From: Lachnospiraceae bacterium
Lineage (GTDB): Bacteria > Bacillota > Clostridia > Lachnospirales > Lachnospiraceae
DNA: 64,000 nt
Assembly: GCA_017416465.1 (NCBI GenBank)
Contig: JAFQCK010000131.1
Coordinates: 1-64,000, forward strand
Direction: 5' to 3'
How positions within the stretch are numbered: the first letter of the stretch is position 1; every line of letters begins with the position of its first letter. The notes under the pieces are model-generated. The model was not told where the DNA came from, searched no databases, and saw only the letters and a list, made by a program, of their open reading frames with translations. Below are positions 33,384 to 41,458 of the stretch, one piece after another. The position numbers were made by a program, and so were the translations under genes.

Positions 33384-34058
33384 TTGATAGATTTTAGAAA
33401 ATTTAAAGGAATAATATTTGATTTAGACGGTACACTTATTGATTCTATGGGAGTATGGGAACGTATAGATGTGGATTTCTTAGGTAAAAGAGGATATGAA
33501 GTTCCGAATGACTATCTTGATAAAATTACTCCCATGGGATTTGAAGCATGTGCTGTATATACCAAAGAAAGATTTAATTTAAAAGAAACTCCTAAAGAGA
33601 TTATTGAAGAATGGTATTCGATGGCTATTGATGCATATACTAATGTGGTTAAAACTAAACCGGGTGTGAAGAAATTTCTTGACTATCTGAGGATACATAA
33701 TGTTAAGATGGCAATAGCAACAGCGTCAGACAATGCTCTTGTAATTCCTGCTTTGAAAAACAATGGTATTTCAGAATATTTTGAGAATATTACTACCGTA
33801 AAAGAAGCTAATAGAGGTAAAGGATTTCCTGATGTTTACGATTTAGCAGCGAATAAGATGGGATTAAACAATACTGAGTGCGCTGTATTTGAAGATATAT
33901 ATGAAGGCATGAAGGGAGCTAAAATGGGAGGATATTTAACAGTAGGAGTATATGAAAAGAGTTGTATTACGTGCGAAGAAAAATTAAGGGAAATGTGTGA
34001 TATATTTATACATGATTTTTCGGAATGTATTATTAATGATTGTGAAAAAGTTGTGTAA
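33384..34058 (+). CDS. HAD-family hydrolase, phosphoglucomutase/phosphatase-like
   Basis: 224 residues with a TTG start six bases after AGAGGA. HAD motif I is IIFDLDGTLIDS, motif II is ATAS, the motif III Lys lies in the KGFPDVY region, and motif IV is VFEDIYEGMKGA. The helical cap after motif I is the beta-phosphoglucomutase type. The substrate cannot be told. TATAAT at 33342 may be its -10. Confidence 0.85.
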   Translation: MIDFRKFKGIIFDLDGTLIDSMGVWERIDVDFLGKRGYEVPNDYLDKITPMGFEACAVYTKERFNLKETPKEIIEEWYSMAIDAYTNVVKTKPGVKKFLDYLRIHNVKMAIATASDNALVIPALKNNGISEYFENITTVKEANRGKGFPDVYDLAANKMGLNNTECAVFEDIYEGMKGAKMGGYLTVGVYEKSCITCEEKLREMCDIFIHDFSECIINDCEKVV

Positions 34059-34091
34059 TTATTATTATAGAAAAAAGGAATGTAAAAAAAT

Positions 34092-35513
34092 ATGAAAAAC
34101 GTTATAAAAGAACTTGAAAGAAATACTAATTTAGAGATTAATCTTCCTAAATATGGTGAATATATGATGGATTTGTATAATAAGAGGGCATGTGTGGAAT
34201 TTGCTATGGATTATTATACATTTCAGGGTATGATGCAAGATATGGGAGATAAGAGCGGATATCTATGTGATTTTACTAAGAGATTTAATGATATAGTAGA
34301 TAATTATGTTTTAAAAGTTAATGTGGATAAAGAGCGTGAAGAGGGAATTGAAAGTATTAACGAACTTAGAGATGAAGTTTTTAAAATTGTAGAGATTTTG
34401 ACAGCTTATGCTGATATTTTTTCAAGATATGAATATGTTTCAAACAGATGTGAATATTTATATAGAGAGTTTGAAGAAATATCTAATTATACAGATGAAG
34501 ATTTTACAAGAGAGGTTATGCAATATATATTTGCAGATGAGGATAATTCTGCAATTAATGCTAAGATTAGTGAAATAATTGCGGAATTACCTTTTAGAAT
34601 GACTAAAAATAAATTTTTAGAACTTTTAAGTGATGGATTAAATGTTTATTCAAAAACTGATAAAGAAACTATTGATGATTTTGTTTATATTTTGAAAACT
34701 TCGGGAATGATTAGTATACCGGATGGAATAGAGAAATTTGAAGAATTATATGAAATATATAACGAGATAAGTAAAACTGATTTTTCGAAAATTGATATAG
34801 ATAAATTTAAAGCATTAGAAGATAAGCTCAGATATTCAGCAGATTTTATTGAGAATGAAACAAATATTTATATGATGCTTCAAGGTTTAATTAATAAAGC
34901 TTATGTAATGATTTTAGCTATGCCTTATGTGGACAGGCATGATAAAGAAGTTGAATGCTCTTTTGATATAATTTCAGAGCTTAATAAAAGCTTTTATGAT
35001 GATGAATATATTACATTGGAAGAAGATATTACAGATAAGTTTATTTACCTTGAAGGAGTACCTGAAAAGCTGCAGATTACAATTCAGTCAAGTGAATTTG
35101 AACTTGATGATATAAGAAATAATCATTTATCACTTGTAGAAAGCCTTATGCTTAAAGAAATGTATGTAGGTCTTTTTGTCTCATCAAATCTTTTGGAGGA
35201 TAGTTTGTTTATTAATTTAACAGACGCTTTGAATGTATTTGATAATAAAGCAGAGATTGTAAATGATTTTGATGTCGAGAAATATTTATCTGAAAAAAGA
35301 GATGAATTATTGAAAGATTTTATGGAATTTTTTAAGAATAATAATAAACAACTAAATCGTGCAGTTATGGCACTTATTATTTCAAAGCTTCCTGTTTTCT
35401 TTAATAATATTTCTGAAATTCAGGATTATGTATATAATTCATTATCTAATTGTACAAATAAGGCTGAAAAGTATGCTTCAATAGAAATTGTAAAAAGTTT
35501 GATGGAGAATTGA
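34092..35513 (+). CDS. Unrecognised acidic helical protein
   Basis: 473 residues. I do not recognise it. The sequence is acidic, Tyr- and Asn-rich, and helical throughout, with no signal peptide, membrane helix or nucleotide motif. Repeated patterns such as FEELYEIYNEISK and ILTAYADIFSRYEY suggest helical-repeat packing. It follows the HAD gene by 33 bases and is coupled to the next small gene, both leading into the DUF2953/gerW pair. A role tied to sporulation or the envelope is only a guess from position. Confidence 0.75.
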   Translation: MKNVIKELERNTNLEINLPKYGEYMMDLYNKRACVEFAMDYYTFQGMMQDMGDKSGYLCDFTKRFNDIVDNYVLKVNVDKEREEGIESINELRDEVFKIVEILTAYADIFSRYEYVSNRCEYLYREFEEISNYTDEDFTREVMQYIFADEDNSAINAKISEIIAELPFRMTKNKFLELLSDGLNVYSKTDKETIDDFVYILKTSGMISIPDGIEKFEELYEIYNEISKTDFSKIDIDKFKALEDKLRYSADFIENETNIYMMLQGLINKAYVMILAMPYVDRHDKEVECSFDIISELNKSFYDDEYITLEEDITDKFIYLEGVPEKLQITIQSSEFELDDIRNNHLSLVESLMLKEMYVGLFVSSNLLEDSLFINLTDALNVFDNKAEIVNDFDVEKYLSEKRDELLKDFMEFFKNNNKQLNRAVMALIISKLPVFFNNISEIQDYVYNSLSNCTNKAEKYASIEIVKSLMEN

Positions 35514-35523
35514 GGTTTTATTA

Positions 35524-35871
35524 ATGAAATGGTATAATAAACTTTATATTGGAGAAAATGCCGGTAAAAGAAAGAGAAAAATAATAAATAATATCCGCTT
35601 TAATAAACCACAGTTGGGAGTCTATGTAATTACTCTGCCAACGAATGATAAAAATTCTCTTGATATATATCCGTCTAATGTACTTTTACAAAAATATTAT
35701 AAAAAAAGAGATTTAACAGTTGTTGGAATTGCAGAGGGAAGAGATGAATCGTTAATGCTAATACAGCGTATAATTATGGATTGTTATAATCAGACGGGAC
35801 AATATTTAGTAAAAGAATTAGTTGGAAATGATATATCAGTCAGGAGAATGTCATATACAAACAGACATTAA
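35524..35871 (+). CDS. Unrecognised basic small protein
   Basis: 115 residues, basic, starting MKWYNKLYIGENAGKRKRK. Hydrophobic strands (LGVYVITLPTN, LTVVGIAEGRDESLMLIQRI) suggest a small alpha/beta fold. No motif is recognised. It starts ten bases after the preceding acidic protein, so the two may form an acidic-basic pair. Confidence 0.7.
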   Translation: MKWYNKLYIGENAGKRKRKIINNIRFNKPQLGVYVITLPTNDKNSLDIYPSNVLLQKYYKKRDLTVVGIAEGRDESLMLIQRIIMDCYNQTGQYLVKELVGNDISVRRMSYTNRH

Positions 35872-35918
35872 TTTGTGCTGTTATTGAATTGTTAAAAAAA
35901 TATAAGGAAGTAATTTGT

Positions 35919-36839
35919 ATGCTACATATATTGCTTACAATTTTAAAAATAATTGGTATTATTTTGCTTGCAATAATAGGATTGGTTTTGTTGATTTGTC
36001 TATGTGTGTTGTTTGTTCCTATAAGGTATAGTGCAAGGATAAAATATGATGAAACCGCTAATATTTGCGTAAGAGTCTCATATCTTCTTAGATTAATCAG
36101 TATAAAATATGTTTTGAATGGAAAAGATAAGAAAACATCAATAAAAATATTTGGAATAGATATTAACAGATTTAAGAGAAAAAATAAATCTGATAAACAG
36201 GCGTTTAATGATGAAGCAGATAATGAAACAGATGATAAAGGAAGCGCTGTTGATATTTTTGAAGAAGTCAAAGAAGATAGATATATTGAAAAGGCAGATG
36301 AAGATTTAAAGAAAGCTGCTAAAGAAAATATGAAGGTAAAAGATGAGGATTCGGATAATACTAAATCAGCCGAAAAAGAAAGAATTTCAATATATCAGAG
36401 AATTAAGAAAAAAATAATTTCTATAAAGAATAAAATTATATATCGTTTTAAAAGTATTTGTGGTAAAATTAGAAAGGTTATTTCAAAAATAAAGGATTTT
36501 AAAGCATTTATAAGTGATGAACACACTAAAAGGGTTTTACTACTGATAAAGGGAGAATTATTCAAGCTTTTAAAATATATAAAACCACATACGGTAAAAG
36601 GTTATTTGAATTTTGGATTTGATGACCCTTCTGTTACAGGAAAAGTTCTTGGTGTATATTATGCTATTATGAAGAAGAATCCAAAGAAATTTAGTGTTAA
36701 TCCTGATTTTGAAAATAAAAGACTTGAGACAGATGTACTTTTTAAAGGGCGAATATGTTTATATTATTTAGTTTATATCATATTGAAAGTGTATTTTAAT
36801 AAAGATTTTAAGTATGTCTTAAAACAAAAAAATAAGTAA
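35919..36839 (+). CDS. DUF2953 membrane-associated protein (YtfI-like)
   Basis: 306 residues from ATG 35919 (AAGGAAG eight bases upstream). An N-terminal membrane helix (residues about 3-30) is followed by VPIRYSARIKY, a long charged Lys/Glu linker, then the conserved DUF2953 block with NFGFDDPSVTGKVLGVYYAI near residue 232. In Bacillus the ytfI gene directly precedes ytfJ (gerW), as here, so a link to spore germination is likely. The biochemical role is unknown. Confidence 0.8.
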   Translation: MLHILLTILKIIGIILLAIIGLVLLICLCVLFVPIRYSARIKYDETANICVRVSYLLRLISIKYVLNGKDKKTSIKIFGIDINRFKRKNKSDKQAFNDEADNETDDKGSAVDIFEEVKEDRYIEKADEDLKKAAKENMKVKDEDSDNTKSAEKERISIYQRIKKKIISIKNKIIYRFKSICGKIRKVISKIKDFKAFISDEHTKRVLLLIKGELFKLLKYIKPHTVKGYLNFGFDDPSVTGKVLGVYYAIMKKNPKKFSVNPDFENKRLETDVLFKGRICLYYLVYIILKVYFNKDFKYVLKQKNK

Positions 36840-36869
36840 TTTATGAAAGGAAAAATAAAGGTGTAAGAT

Positions 36870-37274
36870 ATGGCAGAAAAGAATAATTTTGATAGTACGG
36901 TTGAATCATTATTTAAAGGAATGGAGAGTTTTATAACTTCAAAAACTGTAGTAGGAGATGCTATAAATTTAGATGGAACTACTGTGCTTCCTTTAATTGA
37001 TGTTTCTTTCGGGGTAGGTGCAGGTGCATCTAATGACCAGTCTAAAAATAATGGCGGTGGCGGTATGGGAGGAAAAATGTCACCAAGCGCAGTATTAGTA
37101 ATTAAAGATGGAGAACCAAAGCTTGTTAATATCAAAGAGCAGGATGGTCTTACAAAGGTATTAGATATGGTTCCGGGAATTATTGATAAATTTGCAAAAA
37201 AGAAATCAGACGATAATAAAGAAGATTCTGAAGAAATTTCATTAGAAGAACAGGAAATTTCAGTAGATAATTAA
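36870..37274 (+). CDS. gerW: GerW family sporulation protein (YtfJ)
   Basis: 134 residues. It matches YtfJ/GerW: the N-terminal STVESLFKGMESFITSKTVV, then LPLIDVSFGVGAGAS, the Gly-rich GGGGMGGKMSPSAVLVI, and an acidic C-terminal tail. In Bacillus this forespore protein is needed for efficient germination through the lytic enzyme SleB. It lies 30 bases after the DUF2953 gene. Together with SpoIVA it supports an endospore-forming host. Confidence 0.92.
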   Translation: MAEKNNFDSTVESLFKGMESFITSKTVVGDAINLDGTTVLPLIDVSFGVGAGASNDQSKNNGGGGMGGKMSPSAVLVIKDGEPKLVNIKEQDGLTKVLDMVPGIIDKFAKKKSDDNKEDSEEISLEEQEISVDN

Positions 37275-37278
37275 TGTT

Positions 37279-37360
37279 AAAACCGCACTCTTTTGCATAT
37301 TATATACTAATCGAAGAATAACTCGGAATGAGGTATGATATGCGAAGAATATGCGGTTTT
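37279..37360 (+). promoter_or_regulatory. Stem burying the start of the small membrane protein
   Basis: AAAACCGCA (37279-37287) pairs with TGCGGTTTT (37352-37360) and GCATAT (37295-37300) with ATATGC (37338-37343), which holds the ATG at 37340. The stem ends in TTTTATTTTG, so it could also terminate the gerW transcript. Confidence 0.5.
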
Positions 37361-37477
37361 ATTTTGTTTTGGATAGCGGTTGGAATAGCTATCGGTTTAT
37401 ATATGGGAGTCAGTTTTTGCTCTATTTTATTTATTTTTGTATGTATTTTATTAGGATATAATTTGTTTTGTAATTAA
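37340..37477 (+). CDS. Small membrane protein, 45 residues
   Basis: 45 residues, MRRICGFILFWIAVGIAIGL, then a second hydrophobic stretch ending LLGYNLFCN. Two membrane helices with a short turn are predicted by eye. GAGG lies six bases upstream. Very similar short proteins (MRRxCGF start, GYNLFC end) recur in Clostridia, which supports it as real although it is too short for most gene callers. Its start codon is inside a long stem. Function unknown. Confidence 0.72.
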   Translation: MRRICGFILFWIAVGIAIGLYMGVSFCSILFIFVCILLGYNLFCN

Positions 37478-37493
37478 AAGGAACGATTAAGAT

Positions 37494-38174
37494 ATGAATG
37501 ATAAAGAAATTGTAATTAATAATATTAATAAAAATGAGGTTGCGAGATATTTAGGATATAAGGATACTTTGCCGGATGTTTCGATGACTAAAATTATACT
37601 GGAGTGTGAACAAAAGCTTAGCAAGCTTATTAAACCGAGATATTGCTATAGAGTGTTTGATGTTAGAGTTATAGAGGAAGGCGTTATGTTAGAAGGGTCA
37701 GAGCTGATATTAAAGGGTGAGTCTATTAGCGAACATCTTAAAGAGTGTGAAAAAGCAGTAGTTATGTGTGCAACTTTATCAGGAGAAGTTGATAAAATGC
37801 TTAGATATACTGAGCCCGAGAATATGATTTATACAATAGTTACGGATGCACTTGCAAATGTAGCAATTGAGCAGGTTTGTGATGAAGTGGAAAAAATAAT
37901 TCAGTCAGAGAATGAAGGATATAAATTAACCTGGAGATTTGGTGTTGGATACGGGGATTTCCCTATTACAACTCAAAAGGACTTTTTACATGTATTGGAT
38001 GCCGGTAAAAGAATAGGAGTATGTGCTACAGAAAGTTCGATTTTAACTCCTAAAAAATCTGTTACATGTGTAATTGGATTATCTAAAAAAGATATTAAGA
38101 GTGAAAAATCTTGTGATAATTGTAATTTAAGTGAAACTTGTGAGTATAGAAAAAACGGGACAAGCTGCAATTGA
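37494..38174 (+). CDS. Stand-alone MetH activation-domain protein
   Basis: 226 residues. It corresponds to the reactivation domain of cobalamin-dependent methionine synthase: WRFGVGYGDFPITTQKDFLH and ILTPKKSVTCVIGLS resemble the S-adenosylmethionine-binding segment RPAPGYP-like region. A C-terminal Cys cluster (CDNCNLSETCEYRKNGTSC) is typical of the clostridial version and could bind a metal or Fe-S centre. It sits 30 bases before metH, which lacks this domain, so the two together make up the full enzyme. Confidence 0.85.
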   Translation: MNDKEIVINNINKNEVARYLGYKDTLPDVSMTKIILECEQKLSKLIKPRYCYRVFDVRVIEEGVMLEGSELILKGESISEHLKECEKAVVMCATLSGEVDKMLRYTEPENMIYTIVTDALANVAIEQVCDEVEKIIQSENEGYKLTWRFGVGYGDFPITTQKDFLHVLDAGKRIGVCATESSILTPKKSVTCVIGLSKKDIKSEKSCDNCNLSETCEYRKNGTSCN

Positions 38175-38204
38175 TATTTTCAGAAAAAGGAGTAGTAACT
38201 ACTT

Positions 38205-40607
38205 ATGAAGTTTAGAAATTTATTAAATCAGAAAGAGTATATATTTTTTGATGGTGGTATGGGTACAATGCTTCAGGCAAAAGGAATGAAGATGGGAGCA
38301 TTGCCTGAAATTCTTAATATTGAAAAGCCTGAATGGATTATTGATGTACATAAGCAGTATATTAATGCAGGTGCAGATGTTATTTATTCTAATACTTTTG
38401 GTGCTAATTCATACAAATTAAAGAATTGTAATTATTCAGTTTCAGATATAATTGAGGCAGGAATAAAAAATGCTAAAAAAGCATGTGAAGGAACAGATAC
38501 ACTTGTTGCTTTGGATATAGGAACCATTGGACAGCTTTTAGAGCCGACAGGAACTCTCACATTTGAAGAGGCTTATGAGATATATAAAGAACAGGTTATA
38601 GCAGGAAAAGATGCTGATTTGATAGTATTTGAAACACAGACGGATTTATATGAGCTTAAGGCAGCAGTTCTTGCAGCTAAAGAAAATACTAATCTTCCAA
38701 TTTGTTGTACGATGACTTTTGAAAAAAATCATCGTACATTTACCGGTTGTGGAATATCTAATATGGCGCTAACACTGGAAGGTTTAGGAGTAGATGCGAT
38801 TGGAATTAACTGTTCGTTAGGACCGGTTGATTTATATCCTGTTATAGAAGAATTATCTAAAATTACTGATTTGCCAATTATTGTTAAACCTAATGCAGGT
38901 CTTCCGGACCCTGTAACTAATACTTATGATATTTTGCCAAAAGATTTCGGAAAGCAGATGATGGGATTTGCAAAATATGGTGTAAGTATTTTGGGAGGAT
39001 GTTGTGGAACTACTCCTGAATATATCAAGGAACTCAAAGAACACTTTACAGGATTAAAGAAGGAAAAAGTAGAAACAGTAAGACAAGCTATGGTTTGTTC
39101 AGCGACAGAAACTGTTGTTATAGACCAGCCTAGAATTATTGGTGAGCGAATTAATCCTACAGGAAAGAAGAAATTTAAAGAAGCTCTTTTAAATAATGAT
39201 ATAGATTATATTTTAAATCAGGCTTTGGAACAGACCAAAGCGGGAGCAGAGATTTTAGATGTAAATGTTGGCCTTCCGGGTGTTGATGAAAAGAAAATGA
39301 TGATTAAGGCTGTAAAAGCTATTCAAAGTATTAATGATGCACCACTTCAGATTGATTCAACAATGCCGGATGTATTAGAGGCAGCACTCAGAGTTTATAA
39401 TGGAAAAGCAATTGTTAATTCTGTAAATGGAGAACAAAAGTCATTAGATACAGTACTTCCGATTGTAAAGAAATATGGTGCAGCAGTTGTTGGGCTTACG
39501 CTTGATGAAAATGGTATTCCTAAGAGTGCAGAAGAGAGATTTAATATTGCAAAGAGAATTTTAGAATCAGCACTATCGTATGGAATTAAGAAAGAAGATG
39601 TGTATATTGATTGTCTTACACTTACTGCTTCAGCAGAACAGGACGGAGTTAAAGAAACTTTAATTGCATTAAACAGAGTTAAAAATGAGCTCGGGTTAAA
39701 GACAGTTCTTGGAGTATCTAATATTTCATTTGGACTTCCCGGAAGAGAACTTGTAAATCATACATTTTTAGCGATGGCACTTACAAACGGACTGGATTTA
39801 CCAATAATTAATCCTAATGTGGCTTCTATGTCAGGAACAGTGTTAGCATACAGAGTTTTAATGGGACATGATAAAAATTCAGTTAATTATATAGAGTCAT
39901 ATAATGAATATTTACAATATATGCTTCCTACAAAAGCAGTAGTTAAGCAGGAAGTTAGTAAAGATGAAGAAAAAAGTGATAAAGAAGATACACTTGAGTA
40001 TGCAATTGAAAATGGTCTTAAGAATGACGGAGCAAGAATTACTAAAGAAATGCTTTCGAAAACTGATTCAATGGATATAATAAATAATCACCTTATTCCG
40101 GCACTTGATAAGGTTGGAGCTAAGTTTGAACAGGGAAAACTATTTCTTCCTCAACTAATTATGGCAGCGGATGTAGCTCAATCAGCTTTTAAAGTAATTA
40201 AGGATGAAATGAGCAGTTTGGAAAATGAGCCGGTTAATAACGGAAGCATTGTGCTTGCTACCGTAAAAGGAGATATTCACGATATAGGTAAAAATATTGT
40301 AAAGGTACTCCTTGAAAATTATGGATTTAATGTTATAGATTTAGGTAAAGATGTAGACTGTCAAAAGGTAGTAGATACTGTAATTGAAAATGATATAAAG
40401 TTAGTTGGTCTGTCAGCTTTAATGACTACAACTTTAGTATCTATGGAAGAAACTATTAAGTTATTAAAAAAGAGTGCACCGGATTGCAAGGTTATAGTCG
40501 GAGGTGCAGTATTAACACCTGATTATGCTAAGAAGATTGGAGCAGACTTCTATGCTAAGGATGCAAAGGAGTCTGTGGATATTGCGAAATCAGTATTTGG
40601 TTGTTAG
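38205..40607 (+). CDS. metH: Methionine synthase, cobalamin-dependent (without activation domain)
   Basis: 800 residues against about 1230 for E. coli MetH. Domains in order: homocysteine-binding barrel (1-290; zinc Cys in NCSLG and GGCCGTT), methyltetrahydrofolate-binding barrel (about 315-575; GERINPTGKK), cap and cobalamin domain with DIHDIGKN, where His692 is the lower axial ligand. The activation domain is the neighbouring gene upstream. The enzyme moves the methyl of 5-methyl-tetrahydrofolate to homocysteine. AGGAG precedes the ATG. Confidence 0.96.
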   Translation: MKFRNLLNQKEYIFFDGGMGTMLQAKGMKMGALPEILNIEKPEWIIDVHKQYINAGADVIYSNTFGANSYKLKNCNYSVSDIIEAGIKNAKKACEGTDTLVALDIGTIGQLLEPTGTLTFEEAYEIYKEQVIAGKDADLIVFETQTDLYELKAAVLAAKENTNLPICCTMTFEKNHRTFTGCGISNMALTLEGLGVDAIGINCSLGPVDLYPVIEELSKITDLPIIVKPNAGLPDPVTNTYDILPKDFGKQMMGFAKYGVSILGGCCGTTPEYIKELKEHFTGLKKEKVETVRQAMVCSATETVVIDQPRIIGERINPTGKKKFKEALLNNDIDYILNQALEQTKAGAEILDVNVGLPGVDEKKMMIKAVKAIQSINDAPLQIDSTMPDVLEAALRVYNGKAIVNSVNGEQKSLDTVLPIVKKYGAAVVGLTLDENGIPKSAEERFNIAKRILESALSYGIKKEDVYIDCLTLTASAEQDGVKETLIALNRVKNELGLKTVLGVSNISFGLPGRELVNHTFLAMALTNGLDLPIINPNVASMSGTVLAYRVLMGHDKNSVNYIESYNEYLQYMLPTKAVVKQEVSKDEEKSDKEDTLEYAIENGLKNDGARITKEMLSKTDSMDIINNHLIPALDKVGAKFEQGKLFLPQLIMAADVAQSAFKVIKDEMSSLENEPVNNGSIVLATVKGDIHDIGKNIVKVLLENYGFNVIDLGKDVDCQKVVDTVIENDIKLVGLSALMTTTLVSMEETIKLLKKSAPDCKVIVGGAVLTPDYAKKIGADFYAKDAKESVDIAKSVFGC

Positions 40608-40664
40608 TAATGTAATAATTTGAACAAAGATGCAATTGTAAAACTAATTGCGAAAGGTTTGTAA

Positions 40665-41405
40665 ATGAAACAGAAAAAGATTATTTTGAATGAAAATAGT
40701 GAAACAAATGATATAAGGCTTAATAAGTTTTTAAGTGATGCCGGCGTATGTTCAAGGCGAGAAGCGGACAAGCTTATTGAACAGGGTAAAGTTACTGTAA
40801 ATGGGGTTAAAGCTGTTATGGGACAAAGAGTCTCTAAGTTGGATGTGGTTATGTGTAATGGAAAAAAAGTTTCATTTGACGAAGAGATGGTCCTTTTACT
40901 TCTTAATAAACCTGAAGGAATAGAGTGTACATCAGATAAATCTAATAAAGATAATGTTATAGATTTTATAAACTATCCTAAAAAAGTTTTTTATGTAGGA
41001 AGACTTGATAAGAATTCCTGTGGACTTTTGTTATTGACAAATGACGGAGACTTAGCTAATAAAATAGCAAAATCAGTAAATGGACACGAAAAAGAATACA
41101 TTGTAAAAGTAAATAAAAAAATAACAGACGATTTCATTAGGCAAATGAGTAACGGTGTCGAGATACTTGATACAATTACAAAAAAATGTTTAGTAACCAA
41201 GATTGATGACTACACATTTAAGATAATACTGACCCAAGGACTAAATAGACAGATTAGAAGAATGTGTGATGCATTATCATACAAAGTAGTGTACTTGCAA
41301 AGAATCAGGATAATGAACTTAAAACTTGGCAACCTAAAACTGGGAACCTATCGAAACGCAACCCCAGAGGAAGTTTCAGGATTGATAAAAATGTTACGAT
41401 ATTAA
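40665..41405 (+). CDS. rluF: Pseudouridine synthase, RluF type
   Basis: 246 residues. An S4 RNA-binding domain (IRLNKFLSDAGVCSRREADK, residues about 17-36) precedes the RsuA-type catalytic domain with the Asp-bearing motif GRLDKNSCGLLLLTNDG and the C-terminal GLNRQIRRMCDAL. The pattern fits RluF, which modifies 23S rRNA near position 2604, but closely related RsuA/RluE enzymes are possible. GAAAGG precedes the ATG. Confidence 0.85.
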   Translation: MKQKKIILNENSETNDIRLNKFLSDAGVCSRREADKLIEQGKVTVNGVKAVMGQRVSKLDVVMCNGKKVSFDEEMVLLLLNKPEGIECTSDKSNKDNVIDFINYPKKVFYVGRLDKNSCGLLLLTNDGDLANKIAKSVNGHEKEYIVKVNKKITDDFIRQMSNGVEILDTITKKCLVTKIDDYTFKIILTQGLNRQIRRMCDALSYKVVYLQRIRIMNLKLGNLKLGTYRNATPEEVSGLIKMLRY

Positions 41406-41458
41406 TAATACATACAACCGTCACTAGAATAAAAAATGCGCAGAAAGGAATTAAAACT

